This document shows, one piece after another, positions 7,139 to 16,130 of a DNA stretch of 64,000 bases. The DNA is from Bosea sp. BIWAKO-01 (GTDB taxonomy: Bacteria; Pseudomonadota; Alphaproteobacteria; Rhizobiales; Beijerinckiaceae). Every line of letters begins with the position of its first letter. The stretch's first letter is position 1. The notes under the pieces are model-generated. The model made no database searches. It was given only the letters and a program-made list of their open reading frames with translations, and was not told the DNA's origin. A program made the translations under genes and the position numbers. The stretch lies in NCBI RefSeq assembly GCF_001748145.1, contig NZ_BCQA01000001.1, forward strand, positions 2,816,501 through 2,880,500, given 5' to 3'.

Positions 7139-8205
7139 GAGATCGCCTCCTTGAGGTCGAGCGTGCCCTGGACGCCGATGGCGTCGTAATTGCGTTTCAG
7201 CCAGCGCTTCGCGGCAGCGCGGCCCATGTCGCGCAGGCGCAGCAGAAAGTCCCATTCCGCGTTCATGCGCGTGGAACTGGTCAACTCGGCCAGAGGCGGC
7301 CCGCCATCGATGCGGTGCATCAGTACGCGCTTGTACTCGTCCTTGGGCAGCTTGCCGGCATCGACCAGGCGATTGACGAAATCGATGGCGCGCAGCTCGC
7401 GCAGCAGCGAGGCGTTGAAGGTGATTTCGTTCAGCCGGTCCTGGATGGCGCGGGCATTGGTCGGCAGTTCCTTGCGCTGCAGAGGGTTGATCTGCACCAG
7501 CAGGATGTCGTCGCCGGCGGCCTCATAGAACAGGGGAAACAGGGCCGGGTTACCCATATAGCCGCCGTCCCAGTAGGCCTCGCCCTTGATCTCGACCGCC
7601 TGGAACAGCATCGGCAGGCAGGCGGAGGCCATCAGGTGATCGGCGGTCAGTTCGTCGCCATTGAAGACCTTGATCTTGCCGGTGCGGACATTGGTTGCGG
7701 CAATGAAGAGCTTGACCGCCCGGCATGCCTGAACCTTGTCGAAGTCGATCAGGTCGGCGATCACGCCGCGCAGCGGGTTGATGTTCAGCGGGTTGACGTC
7801 ATAGGGGCTCGCGACCTTGGAAAAGAGCTCGAACCAGAGCAGTCCGGGCTGGGCGCCGTTCTTGCCCCAGGCGCCGAGCATGGTGTCGATCAGCGAACGC
7901 TCGGAGCCGCCATATTTGCCGTCGACGCTGATGCGCCGCCAGAAATTCTCGAGCTGGGTGCGGGCGCCGTCGATACCGCCGTCAATCCAGCCCTCGCTGA
8001 GCACGACGGCGTTCATCGCGCCGGCGCTGGTGCCCGACAGCGCCTCGATGGCGAGGCGTCCGTCCTCGAGGATCGCATCGAGCACGCCCCAGGTGAAGGC
8101 GCCATGGGCGCCACCACCCTGGAGAGCGAGCGAGACGCTTTTCTCGGCCTTGGGACCGGCGAGGCCCTCGACCTGACGCGCGCCGGTCTTGCGCCGGCCG
8201 GTCAC
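7135..8205 (-). CDS. Patatin-like phospholipase/esterase
   Basis: A 356-aa protein starting at GTG 8205, overlapping the stop of the upstream dehydrogenase gene (GTGA). It has the complete patatin catalytic apparatus: oxyanion loop GGGAHG (30-35), nucleophile Ser60 in GTSAG, and Asp213 in YWDGGYMGNP. Patatins hydrolyse lipid acyl esters, and some bacterial ones act on polyhydroxybutyrate granules. Coupling to 3-hydroxybutyrate dehydrogenase, an arrangement I recall from other alphaproteobacteria, suggests a role in storage polyester or lipid turnover; this is inference. No signal peptide is visible, so it is probably cytoplasmic. The stop codon lies in the palindromic element. Confidence 0.88.
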   Translation of the reverse strand: MTGRRKTGARQVEGLAGPKAEKSVSLALQGGGAHGAFTWGVLDAILEDGRLAIEALSGTSAGAMNAVVLSEGWIDGGIDGARTQLENFWRRISVDGKYGGSERSLIDTMLGAWGKNGAQPGLLWFELFSKVASPYDVNPLNINPLRGVIADLIDFDKVQACRAVKLFIAATNVRTGKIKVFNGDELTADHLMASACLPMLFQAVEIKGEAYWDGGYMGNPALFPLFYEAAGDDILLVQINPLQRKELPTNARAIQDRLNEITFNASLLRELRAIDFVNRLVDAGKLPKDEYKRVLMHRIDGGPPLAELTSSTRMNAEWDFLLRLRDMGRAAAKRWLKRNYDAIGVQGTLDLKEAIS

Positions 8206-8987
8206 GCTGCGGTCCAGCCGCCATCCATTGGCAAGGTGGCGCCGGTGATGGATTTCGCCGCATCCGTGCAAAGGAAGATGGCGAGCGCCGCGACCTGCTC
8301 GACCGTCACGAATTCCTTGGTGGGCTGGGCCTCGAGCAGCACGTCATTGATGACCTGCTCCTTGGTCAATCCGCGCGCCTTCATCGTATCGGGGATCTGC
8401 TTCTCGACCAGCGGCGTCCAGACGTAACCGGGTGCGATGGCGTTGACCGTGATGCCTTTGGTTGCGACTTCCAGTGCGACTGTCTTGGTGAAGCCGGCAA
8501 TGCCGTGCTTGGCCGAGACATAGGCCGACTTGAAGGGCGAGGCGACAAAGGCATGGGCCGACGCCGTGTTGATGATCCGGCCCCAGCCCTTGCGCTTCAT
8601 TCCAGGCAGGGCGGCGCGGGTGGTGTGGAACGCCGAGGACAGGTTGATCGCGATGATCTGGTCCCATTTCTCGATCGGGAACTCGTCGACCGGCGCGACA
8701 TGCTGGATCCCGGCATTGTTCACCAGGATGTCGACGGCGCCGAATGCCTTCTCCGCCTCCGCGACCATGGCGGCGATCTCGGCCGGCTTGGTCATGTCGG
8801 CCGGCGAGAACTGGGCCTTGATGCCAAACTCCTTCTCGAGTCCGCTGCGCAGCGCCTCGGCATCGGGGGGCGGCATGATGCCGTTGATGACGAGATGGGC
8901 GCCTTCCTTGGCGAGTGCGCGCGCATAGGCGAGACCGATGCCGGAGGTCGATCCGGTGACGAGGGCGGTACGATCTTTAAGGAACAT
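8202..8987 (-). CDS. bdhA: 3-hydroxybutyrate dehydrogenase (SDR family)
   Basis: A 261-aa short-chain dehydrogenase. The NAD-binding motif TGSTSGIG is at 11-18, NNAG at 90-93, and the catalytic Ser143, Tyr156 and Lys160 (YVSAK) are in place. Length, the C-terminal LPMDGGWTAA and the HxF/W-rich substrate region match D-3-hydroxybutyrate dehydrogenase, which oxidises 3-hydroxybutyrate to acetoacetate in polyhydroxybutyrate and ketone-body catabolism. The patatin gene follows with a four-base overlap. It is transcribed away from zur, with about 120 bases between the two starts. Confidence 0.92.
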   Translation of the reverse strand: MFLKDRTALVTGSTSGIGLAYARALAKEGAHLVINGIMPPPDAEALRSGLEKEFGIKAQFSPADMTKPAEIAAMVAEAEKAFGAVDILVNNAGIQHVAPVDEFPIEKWDQIIAINLSSAFHTTRAALPGMKRKGWGRIINTASAHAFVASPFKSAYVSAKHGIAGFTKTVALEVATKGITVNAIAPGYVWTPLVEKQIPDTMKARGLTKEQVINDVLLEAQPTKEFVTVEQVAALAIFLCTDAAKSITGATLPMDGGWTAA

Positions 8988-9088
8988 GAGCGTCTAGGCT
9001 CCTGACACGGGCTGAGAAAATGCTTACGTTGCATGTTTGAACGGGCAGTCTTTCCGTCCCCGCAAAGGCGGTCGCGGCACGTTGCCCG

Positions 9089-9110
9089 ATGTAGTATTGC
9101 AACGCAACAT
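9089..9110. promoter_or_regulatory. Inverted repeat over the zur start, possible autoregulatory operator
   Basis: The half sites ATGTAGTATTG and CAACGCAACAT match at 8 of 11 positions as an inverted repeat, and the right half runs into the zur start codon. Fur-family regulators bind AT-rich dyads of this kind and often control themselves. No Shine-Dalgarno sequence precedes the ATG. Whether Zur binds here is inference. Confidence 0.4.
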
Positions 9111-9642
9111 GATGAAAATGCAGCCACACGCCCACGCGCATGACGGCCATGACCATGCGGCCTGTCGCCATGCCCAGGATCACCAGCGTCATGCCGCGGA
9201 AGCGCTGGCGCGGGCCGAGAAGCTCTGCCGGGAGCGCGGCCTGAGACTGACGCCGATTCGGCGCAAGGCCCTAGAGGCCCTGCATGCCGACCATCGCCCG
9301 GTCGGCGCCTATGATCTGGCCGATCGCATCTCGCCGCCCGGTGGCCGGCGTCTCGCACCGATCTCGGTCTATCGCGCCCTGGATTTCCTGGTCGAGCAGG
9401 GGTTCGTGCACCGCCTGAGCTCGCGCAATGCCTATGTCGCCTGTCTGCACGGTCACGGCGCCAGCGACGTTGTCGCCTTCCTGATCTGCGAGACCTGTGG
9501 CGGCGTCGACGAGGATTCCTCGCCGGCCATGCGTCAGGCGGTGGCGGCGATCGTGCAAGGGCGACAATTCGTGCCCTCGCATCAGGTCGTCGAGATCGTC
9601 GGTCGCTGCGACCATTGCCGGAGCGCACATCCCCATGAATGA
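9109..9642 (+). CDS. zur: Fur-family regulator, zinc uptake regulator Zur
   Basis: A 177-aa protein (ATG 9109; ATG 9112 or 9118 also possible, with no clear ribosome site for any). After a His-rich N-terminus with eight histidines in residues 7-28, a winged helix follows (about 40-105; [30 protein letters not shown]). The dimerisation domain has C127-x2-C130 and C167-x2-C170 structural zinc pairs. [10 protein letters not shown] with NAYVAC and FLICETCG is the Zur rather than Fur or PerR pattern. With zinc bound it should repress zinc import genes, here most likely the znu operon at 27-32 kb. ispG starts inside its last codons. Confidence 0.88.
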   Translation: MMKMQPHAHAHDGHDHAACRHAQDHQRHAAEALARAEKLCRERGLRLTPIRRKALEALHADHRPVGAYDLADRISPPGGRRLAPISVYRALDFLVEQGFVHRLSSRNAYVACLHGHGASDVVAFLICETCGGVDEDSSPAMRQAVAAIVQGRQFVPSHQVVEIVGRCDHCRSAHPHE

Positions 9643-10909
9643 AACGGTTCTTACGGCCGCGCTTGCCGATGTCGCCGGGCCGCGACCGCGCCGCTACACA
9701 GTTCCGGTGAAGGTCGGAGCCGTCGAGGTGGGCGGCGGCGCGCCGATCGTCGTGCAGTCGATGACGAATACCGATACTGCCGATATCGCGGCCACCGTCG
9801 GGCAGGTCGCCGCGCTTGCGCGTGCGGGGTCCGAGCTCGTTCGCATCACCGTCGATCGTGACGAGGCTGCGGCTGCCGTGCCGCATATCCGCGAGCGCCT
9901 CGATATCCTCGGCATCGACGTGCCGCTGGTCGGCGATTTCCACTATATCGGCCACAAGCTGCTGACGGATCACCCCGCCTGCGCGGAGGCGCTGGCAAAA
10001 TACCGGATCAATCCCGGTAATGTCGGCTTCAAGGACAAGAAGGACCGGCAATTCGGCCAGATCGTCGAACTCGCGATCAAGCATGGCAAGGCAGTCCGTA
10101 TCGGCGCCAACTGGGGCTCGCTCGATCAGGAACTGCTGACCGCGCTGATGGACGAGAACGCCTCCTCCCCGCAGCCGCTCGATGCACGGGCAGTGATGCG
10201 CGAGGCCATGGTGCAGTCGGCCTTGCTCTCGGCTCAACGGGCCGAAGAGATCGGTCTGGCCAAGGACCGCATCATCCTTTCGGCCAAGGTCTCGGGCGTG
10301 CAGGATCTGATCGCAGTCTACCGGACGCTTGCCGAGCGCGGCGACTATGCCATCCATCTCGGCCTGACCGAAGCGGGCATGGGGTCGAAGGGGCTGGTCG
10401 CGTCCTCGGCTGCGCTCGGTATCCTGCTGCAGGAAGGCATTGGCGACACTATCCGCTTCTCGCTGACCCCGGAGCCCGGCGGCGACCGGACGCTGGAGGT
10501 CAAGGCGTCGCAGGAATTGCTGCAGACCATGGGGTTCCGCGCCTTCGTGCCGCTGGTCGCGGCCTGTCCCGGCTGCGGCCGCACGACATCGACGGTGTTC
10601 CAGGAACTGGCGCGGGATATCCAGAACTGGATTTCCTCCTCGATGCCGGACTGGAAGACCCGCTATCCCGGCGTCGAGATGCTGAACGTCGCGGTGATGG
10701 GCTGCATCGTGAATGGGCCGGGCGAATCCAAGCATGCCGATATCGGCATCTCGCTGCCGGGAACCGGCGAGGTCCCGACCGCTCCGGTCTTCGTCGACGG
10801 CAAGAAGGTCGCGACATTGCGCGGCGCCGGAATCGCATCCGAATTCAAGGACATGGTCAACGCCTATATCGAGCGACGCTACGGGATGCGCGCCGATGCG
10901 GCGGAGTGA
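9635..10909 (+). CDS. ispG: 4-hydroxy-3-methylbut-2-enyl diphosphate synthase (flavodoxin type)
   Basis: A 424-aa protein of the MEP isoprenoid pathway, converting methylerythritol cyclodiphosphate to HMBPP. It starts [26 protein letters not shown], a split of the conserved N-terminus, and carries the three [4Fe-4S] cysteines as C-x2-C in [10 protein letters not shown] and one in [12 protein letters not shown]. Length and motifs are normal for the bacterial enzyme. ATG 9635 overlaps the end of zur by eight bases, so translation is probably coupled and part of ispG expression may follow zur. About 100 bases separate it from kup. Confidence 0.96.
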   Translation: MNETVLTAALADVAGPRPRRYTVPVKVGAVEVGGGAPIVVQSMTNTDTADIAATVGQVAALARAGSELVRITVDRDEAAAAVPHIRERLDILGIDVPLVGDFHYIGHKLLTDHPACAEALAKYRINPGNVGFKDKKDRQFGQIVELAIKHGKAVRIGANWGSLDQELLTALMDENASSPQPLDARAVMREAMVQSALLSAQRAEEIGLAKDRIILSAKVSGVQDLIAVYRTLAERGDYAIHLGLTEAGMGSKGLVASSAALGILLQEGIGDTIRFSLTPEPGGDRTLEVKASQELLQTMGFRAFVPLVAACPGCGRTTSTVFQELARDIQNWISSSMPDWKTRYPGVEMLNVAVMGCIVNGPGESKHADIGISLPGTGEVPTAPVFVDGKKVATLRGAGIASEFKDMVNAYIERRYGMRADAAE

Positions 10910-11015
10910 GCCGGCTCTCCTTGTGCGCGGTTCGGCTGCGCTCCTTTGCGCGGTGGCGGCGTTATGTTAGAGGCCCCGGCCTTTCGCTGCATTGCAGCAC
11001 CCGCGGAGAACCCTG

Positions 11016-12995
11016 ATGGGGCATGACCAGCCGACTCCGCCGACCGGACAGGTTGGCGATACACGTTTCGGCCTTGAAGATGGGCACGGCTCTTCTGCGA
11101 CAGGCGGGCATTCGACGGCAAGCTACACGGCTCTCGCACTTGGGGCGCTTGGCGTCGTCTATGGCGATATCGGTACGAGCCCGCTTTACGCTCTGCGCGA
11201 GACCATCGTCACAGCCGCGGCGGTGCATAGCGGCGGCGGGAGTGAAGCCGCGGCCGTGCCGCGTGACATCGTCATTGGCGTGCTTTCGCTGATCCTGTGG
11301 TCGCTCGTCATTGTCGTCACGCTGAAATATGTCGTGCTGCTGATGCGGGCCGACAATAACGGTGAAGGCGGCATCCTGACATTGGTGGCGCTAGCGCAGC
11401 GTGCGCTTGGCCGCATGCGGGGAGGAGTGGTGCTCTTCCTCGGCATGGCCGGCGCTGCACTGTTCTATGGCGATGCGGTGATTACACCGGCGATCTCGGT
11501 GCTCTCCGCGGTCGAAGGCATCAAGCTCGTGACGCCGGCTCTCGACGACTACGTCGTCACGATCGCGTCCGTGATCCTCGTCGGCCTGTTCATGGTGCAA
11601 AGCCATGGCACCGCCAAGGTGGCGACCTTCTTCGGGCCGATCATGCTGGTCTGGTTCGCGACCCTCGCGGGGCTCGGCATTCTCCACATCGCGGACGATG
11701 TCGGCGTACTCGCAGCGATCAATCCCTATTATGGCCTGCGCTTCTTCGTCGACCATCCCAACGTGTCGCTGGCCGTGCTCGGCTCGGTCTGCCTGGCTGT
11801 GACGGGCGCAGAAGCGCTCTATGCCGATATGGGCCATTTCGGGCGTGGACCGATCCGCGGCGCCTGGATCTACCTCGTCTTCCCGGCCCTCGTGCTGAAT
11901 TATCTCGGCCAGGGCGCGCTGGTTCTGTCCGACCCGACCGCGATCGACAACCCGTTCTACAAGCTGGCCCCGGAAGGCTTCATCCTGCCGCTCGTGATCA
12001 TGGCGACGGTTGCGACGATCATTGCCAGCCAGGCCGTGATTACCGGAGCCTTCTCGCTGACCCGCCAGGCAATCCAGCTCGGCCTGATGCCGCGCCTGGA
12101 AATCCGCCATACCTCCGAGCACACCTCCGGGCAGATCTATATTCCGCGCATCAACATGCTGCTGCTGCTCGTGGTGCTGCTGCTGGTCTGGAGCTTCAAG
12201 ACGTCGTCGAGCCTCTCGCATGCCTATGGCATCGCGGTGTTCGGCACGATGGTCGTCAGTTCGCTGCTCGCCTTCATCGTCATCGAGAAGAGCTGGGGCT
12301 GGAGCCGCCCGGCCGCCGCCGCCTTGATCCTGCCGTTCCTGGTGATCGACGTCGCATTCTTTACCGCGAACCTGCTGAAGCTCTTCAGTGGCGGCTATAT
12401 GCCGGTGCTGCTGGCCATCGCCCTGGTTGTCCTGATGGCGACCTGGGTGCGCGGCACCCGGATCCTGTTCGACAAGACCCGCAAGACCGATGTCCCGCTG
12501 CTCGAGCTGGTCGCGATGCTTTCCAAAAGCCCGCCCGTCCGGGTCAAGGGCATGGCGGTGTTCCTGACCAGCGACCCGCAGACGGCGCCGGCGTCGCTGC
12601 TGCACAACCTGAAGCACAACAAGGTGCTGCATGATCGCAACGTCATCCTGACCGTGCGCTCGGCCGATACGCCACGCGTCGCCGACGAAGAGCGCGTTCG
12701 CCTCTCGCGCATCACCGACGATTTCTGGCGTGTCGAACTGGTCTATGGCTACATGGAGAGCCCGAACGTGCCCAAGGGGCTCGCCATGCTGCGCAAGCAG
12801 GGCTTCAAGTTCGACATCATGTCGACCTCGTTCTTCCTGTCGCGGCGCTCGATCAAGGCCTCGCCGCAATCGGGCATGCCGATCTGGCAGGACAAGCTTT
12901 ATATCACCCTGACCAAGAGCGCGACGGACGCGACCAGCTTCTTCCAGATCCCGACGGGACGCGTGGTCGAGGTCGGGACGCAGGTGACGGTGTAG
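11016..12995 (+). CDS. kup: Kup-type potassium uptake protein
   Basis: A 659-aa KUP/HAK/KT transporter starting at ATG 11016 behind GGAG (11005-11008). A hydrophilic N-terminus is followed by [22 protein letters not shown], the family signature of the first membrane helix. About 12 membrane helices follow (residues 40-450), with [17 protein letters not shown] among the conserved stretches. A cytoplasmic C-terminal domain has [12 protein letters not shown] and ends in [11 protein letters not shown]. It imports K+ with H+. No operon partner is evident. Confidence 0.96.
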   Translation: MGHDQPTPPTGQVGDTRFGLEDGHGSSATGGHSTASYTALALGALGVVYGDIGTSPLYALRETIVTAAAVHSGGGSEAAAVPRDIVIGVLSLILWSLVIVVTLKYVVLLMRADNNGEGGILTLVALAQRALGRMRGGVVLFLGMAGAALFYGDAVITPAISVLSAVEGIKLVTPALDDYVVTIASVILVGLFMVQSHGTAKVATFFGPIMLVWFATLAGLGILHIADDVGVLAAINPYYGLRFFVDHPNVSLAVLGSVCLAVTGAEALYADMGHFGRGPIRGAWIYLVFPALVLNYLGQGALVLSDPTAIDNPFYKLAPEGFILPLVIMATVATIIASQAVITGAFSLTRQAIQLGLMPRLEIRHTSEHTSGQIYIPRINMLLLLVVLLLVWSFKTSSSLSHAYGIAVFGTMVVSSLLAFIVIEKSWGWSRPAAAALILPFLVIDVAFFTANLLKLFSGGYMPVLLAIALVVLMATWVRGTRILFDKTRKTDVPLLELVAMLSKSPPVRVKGMAVFLTSDPQTAPASLLHNLKHNKVLHDRNVILTVRSADTPRVADEERVRLSRITDDFWRVELVYGYMESPNVPKGLAMLRKQGFKFDIMSTSFFLSRRSIKASPQSGMPIWQDKLYITLTKSATDATSFFQIPTGRVVEVGTQVTV

Positions 12996-13007
12996 CGCAG
13001 GATGATG

Positions 13008-13034
13008 GGGACGGTGGCAAGCCGGTCCCGTCCC
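13008..13034 (+). terminator. Possible hairpin after kup
   Basis: GGGACGG (13008-13014) and CCGTCCC (13028-13034) can pair around a 13-base loop shortly after the kup stop. There is no T-run, so a terminator role is uncertain. Confidence 0.3.
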
Positions 13035-13111
13035 TGATTGCCGCCTGCCGATGTTCGGGCCTGGATCGCGGGCCTATCCTGGGTCGCCGGTGAAGGCGGC
13101 CAAGGTATGTG

Positions 13112-13873
13112 TCATTCCAGGATGCGCGTCTCGTAAGCATAGAGCCGGCGAAAGCCGAGGCTCGCATAGAGGCTGATCGCGACCGCATTTGTCTGATCGA
13201 CCTGGAGATAGGCGCGGTCGCAATCGAGCAGACGCGCCCAGGACATGAGCCCGGACACCATGCGCCGGCCAAGGCCCTGTCCGCGGTGACCGGGATCGAC
13301 GACGATCGAGCCGATTTCGGCCATGCCGCGCTCGGCGACGCACATGCCATAGGCTACCGGCTCGCCGCCATGGAACAGCGTGGCGAAAGCCGCAGGCAGG
13401 CGCACCTTCTCGACGATGGCCGCCAGCTTGGTCTCGCTGCGTCTCGAGCCGGTCTGATGCGACGTCACTCCCGCAATCCAGTCCCGGCTCGGACGGGCCT
13501 CGATCTGAAGCGCGGATTCGACCTCCGGCGGCTTGCCGTCGAGATCGGCGATCAGCCCAAAGGATGCATCCTTCAGCCGGTAGCCGCGGGCGAGGATGCG
13601 CTCGCGCGTTGCCGCCGAGATCAGCGGGGTCAGCCTGACACAGGGCGGCAGGCCGTCGGCCTTGTAGAATTCCTCGATCAGTTCGAGGGTCGCATCGTCG
13701 AGTTCGGCCTCCAGCTTCAAGGCTGAGGCGGAATTCGCCCGGCCGGAATAGCCGTTGGCGAAGCGCACGACCCAGTCGCCGATCAGCAAAGTCGAGGGAG
13801 CCGGCCAGGCGTTGACGATGCGCCTTTCGCATTCGGCGATGCATGCCGGGTCGTACGGAACATCAGAGATCAT
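13112..13873 (-). CDS. GNAT family N-acetyltransferase
   Basis: A 253-aa protein. ATG 13873 shares one base with the stop of the upstream cupin gene (TGATG), which favours it over longer starts. The C-terminal half is the GNAT fold with the acetyl-CoA loop IVVDPGHRGQGLGRRMV and the final YLQVDQTNAVAISLYASLGF; the N-terminal half is a degenerate GNAT-like domain (about 1-130). Double-GNAT proteins of this kind act on small molecules or proteins; the substrate is unknown. It is last in a leftward unit with the cupin and GloB-like genes. Confidence 0.85.
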   Translation of the reverse strand: MISDVPYDPACIAECERRIVNAWPAPSTLLIGDWVVRFANGYSGRANSASALKLEAELDDATLELIEEFYKADGLPPCVRLTPLISAATRERILARGYRLKDASFGLIADLDGKPPEVESALQIEARPSRDWIAGVTSHQTGSRRSETKLAAIVEKVRLPAAFATLFHGGEPVAYGMCVAERGMAEIGSIVVDPGHRGQGLGRRMVSGLMSWARLLDCDRAYLQVDQTNAVAISLYASLGFRRLYAYETRILE

Positions 13874-14337
13874 CAGGCGCCTCGTGCCGCGCGGGGTTGA
13901 GGCCGCCAGCCCGGTGGCGCCATCTCGAAGCCGGAGAAGTCGAAACCGGGCGCGACCGTGCAGCCGACCAGCGTCCAGGCGCCGAGCGACGCCGCACTTT
14001 GCCACCAGCCGGTCGGCACGACGAATTGCGGGCGCTGTCCGGCGAGGAGATCGCGGCCGAGATGATGCGCCGAGGCGTCATGGCCGTTTGGGGACACGCT
14101 GATCACCAACGGCGCACCGGCATAGTGGTGCCAGATCTCGGCTGCATCGACGCGGTGCCATTCCGATGTCTCGCCGGTGTCGAGCAGATAATAGATCGCC
14201 GTCGAAAAGCCGCGCCCCTCCGGTCCTGCCTCGTCGCGAAAGGTCTCGCGATAATGCCCGCCTTCCGGATGCGGCTTGAGCTCGAGCAGGCGAATGATCT
14301 CTGCTGCGCTCAGCCCGTCGAGCCGGTTCATCGTCAT
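13873..14337 (-). CDS. DUF985 cupin-fold protein
   Basis: A 154-aa protein with the DUF985 (cupin_5) pattern: LELKPHPEGGHYRETFRD near the start, then STAIYYLLDTGETSEWHRVDAAEIWHHYAG, and VPTGWWQSAA toward the end. The His and Glu residues suit a cupin metal or ligand site. The biochemical role of the family is not well established. It begins three bases after the GloB-like gene ends and overlaps the GNAT gene by one base, so the three are probably co-transcribed. Confidence 0.85.
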   Translation of the reverse strand: MTMNRLDGLSAAEIIRLLELKPHPEGGHYRETFRDEAGPEGRGFSTAIYYLLDTGETSEWHRVDAAEIWHHYAGAPLVISVSPNGHDASAHHLGRDLLAGQRPQFVVPTGWWQSAASLGAWTLVGCTVAPGFDFSGFEMAPPGWRPQPRAARGA

Positions 14338-14340
14338 CGC

Positions 14341-15105
14341 TCAGAACCTGTTCTTGGCTTCACGAAGGGCAGCGAAGACCTCGCCGGGGTCACCTCCGGC
14401 AAGGCCGGCTGAGGTTGCGAGCGCGGCTTGCCCGGCGCGGAAGAAGGGGTTGGTGGCCTTTTCCTCGCCGATCGTGGTCAGCGCCCAGAACCGTCCGGCC
14501 GCCTTGGCCGCTTCGGCCTCGGCGAGCCTGGCTTTCAGTACGGCATTGGCGGGATCCACCGACATCGCGAAACGGGCGTTGGCGAGGGTGTAGTCGTGCC
14601 CCGTGATCAACTGGGTGTCGTCGAGTAGGGTCATGATCCGCGACAGCGACGTCCACATGGCGGGCAACTGCCCGGGCTGAACGCGTCCGCAGCCCATGAC
14701 GAAGACGACGTCGCCGACGAGCGCGAGCCGGGTCTGCTCGCCGACAAAGCTGAGATGCCCATCGGCGTGGCCGGGCGTGTGCCAGACGTCGAAGACGAAG
14801 CCTCCGAGTGGAACGCGGTCGCCTTCGCCGACGACGGTATCGACGGGGGCTGCGTCGCGTGCGTCCGCGGGGCCGAAGACGTTCGCTCCCGTCGCCTGCT
14901 TGAGTTCGGCGACGCCCTGAACATGGTCGAAATGCGAATGGGTGATGAAGATGTCGGAGATGTCCCAGCCCTTCTCTTCGGCTGCAGCCAGCACCGCCTT
15001 TGCATCGGGGACGTCGACCGCCGCGCAGGCATGGGTCGCGGGATCGCGAATCAAGGCGCCGGCATTGTCGCTCAGCGTGCGGAAGACGTGGATGTCGAGG
15101 GACAT
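14341..15105 (-). CDS. gloB: Hydroxyacylglutathione hydrolase (glyoxalase II)
   Basis: A 254-aa metallo-beta-lactamase-fold hydrolase. The binuclear metal motif is THSHFDH (about 55-61), with HTPGHADGH and LVGDVVF supplying further ligands and GHDYTLANARF the glutathione-site region. The C-terminal domain ends with ATNPFFR, the substrate-binding signature of glyoxalase II. It hydrolyses S-lactoylglutathione to lactate and glutathione in methylglyoxal detoxification. It heads a leftward three-gene unit and is divergent from a methyltransferase gene. Confidence 0.9.
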   Translation of the reverse strand: MSLDIHVFRTLSDNAGALIRDPATHACAAVDVPDAKAVLAAAEEKGWDISDIFITHSHFDHVQGVAELKQATGANVFGPADARDAAPVDTVVGEGDRVPLGGFVFDVWHTPGHADGHLSFVGEQTRLALVGDVVFVMGCGRVQPGQLPAMWTSLSRIMTLLDDTQLITGHDYTLANARFAMSVDPANAVLKARLAEAEAAKAAGRFWALTTIGEEKATNPFFRAGQAALATSAGLAGGDPGEVFAALREAKNRF

Positions 15106-15258
15106 GGAAGGCTCCTGGCGCGGGAAGCGAAGGATAACCGCCGGGAGGCGATCAGCGCATCATGAATTGGGGCATGACCGGCACGCGATCAAGCATGGCC
15201 GCGGGCTGCACGAGCAGAACCCGGTGCCCTTGCGTCGGCGCCGTCGCCGGTCCATTTC

Positions 15259-16032
15259 ATGCTCATGGCTCTCGACGTCGTCGACCTTCGCGCCTTCTAT
15301 GCCAGCCCCCTCGGCCATGTCGCCCGGCGCTTCATCGGCCGGGCGATGCTGCGTTTCTGGCCGGATTGCGGGCGCCAGCGCCTGCTCGGCCTGGGTTTCT
15401 GCACCCCCTACCTGACGGTACTTGGCGCCAATGCTGAGCGCGTGCTCGCCTTCATGCCTGCGGCGCAGGGCGTGGTGAACTGGCCGTCGGAAGGTCTCTC
15501 CGCCTCGGCGCTGGTCGAGCCGACGCTGCTGCCCTTGCCGACAGCCTCGGTCGACAGGGTCGTGCTGGTTCATGCTCTCGAAGAGACCGAGAGCCCCGAC
15601 GACCTGCTCGACGAGGTGGCGCGCGTGCTCAGCCCCGGTGGCCGCATGCTCGTCGTGGCGCCCAATCGCCGTGGGCTCTGGGCCCGGATGGACGGAACGC
15701 CCTTCGGTCACGGCCGCCCGTTCAGCCGCTCGCAGCTCGAATCGCTGATGCGCGGCGCGACTTTCGCGCCGGAGAACTGGGCTGAGGCGCTCTATGTGCC
15801 ACCGCTCAAGCGCAAGCTGTTCATGCGCTCCGCTCCAGCCTGGGAGCGGGTTGGCTCGGGGCTGTCGCTGCCTTTTGCCGGCGTCCATGTCATCGATGCG
15901 ACCAAACAGTTCTATCGCCGGGCGCCGCTGCGTGCGACGCGGCGCAGTTTTGCCTTTCGCCCTGTTCTTCTGCCCCAGCCCACCCCCACGCCGCGATTGC
16001 GCGAAACGCCGGACGAGCGCCCGGCGGGTTGA
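15259..16032 (+). CDS. SAM-dependent methyltransferase (Methyltransf_11 type)
   Basis: A 257-aa protein, starting at ATG 15259 or 15265. The core has a weak motif I (LLGLGFCTPYL), the SVDRVVLVHALEETESPDDLLDEVARVLSPGG stretch typical of Methyltransf_11, and LVVAPNRRGLWARMDGTPFGHG. The N-terminal VDLRAFYASPLGHVARRFIGR is characteristic of a conserved alphaproteobacterial family found next to gloB. The methyl acceptor is not known. The C-terminus is proline-rich. It reads away from gloB with about 150 bases between. Confidence 0.82.
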   Translation: MLMALDVVDLRAFYASPLGHVARRFIGRAMLRFWPDCGRQRLLGLGFCTPYLTVLGANAERVLAFMPAAQGVVNWPSEGLSASALVEPTLLPLPTASVDRVVLVHALEETESPDDLLDEVARVLSPGGRMLVVAPNRRGLWARMDGTPFGHGRPFSRSQLESLMRGATFAPENWAEALYVPPLKRKLFMRSAPAWERVGSGLSLPFAGVHVIDATKQFYRRAPLRATRRSFAFRPVLLPQPTPTPRLRETPDERPAG

Positions 16033-16130
16033 CAATCGCAGCGTGGCACGGCCAAGGTCCGCCGCTTTTCGGGCCCCGGTCTTCCGTCTCCCCCTGCGGA
16101 TCGACGGCCCCGCCCCAGAACTGGATCACA

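Noticed and set aside
7087..8427. Rightward frame of about 446 codons over the patatin and bdhA genes
   Set aside because: Catalytic motifs lie on the minus strand in both genes; the rightward product has no motif.
8792..10735. Long leftward open frame across zur and ispG
   Set aside because: It crosses two clear genes on the other strand, has no ribosome site and no recognisable motif.
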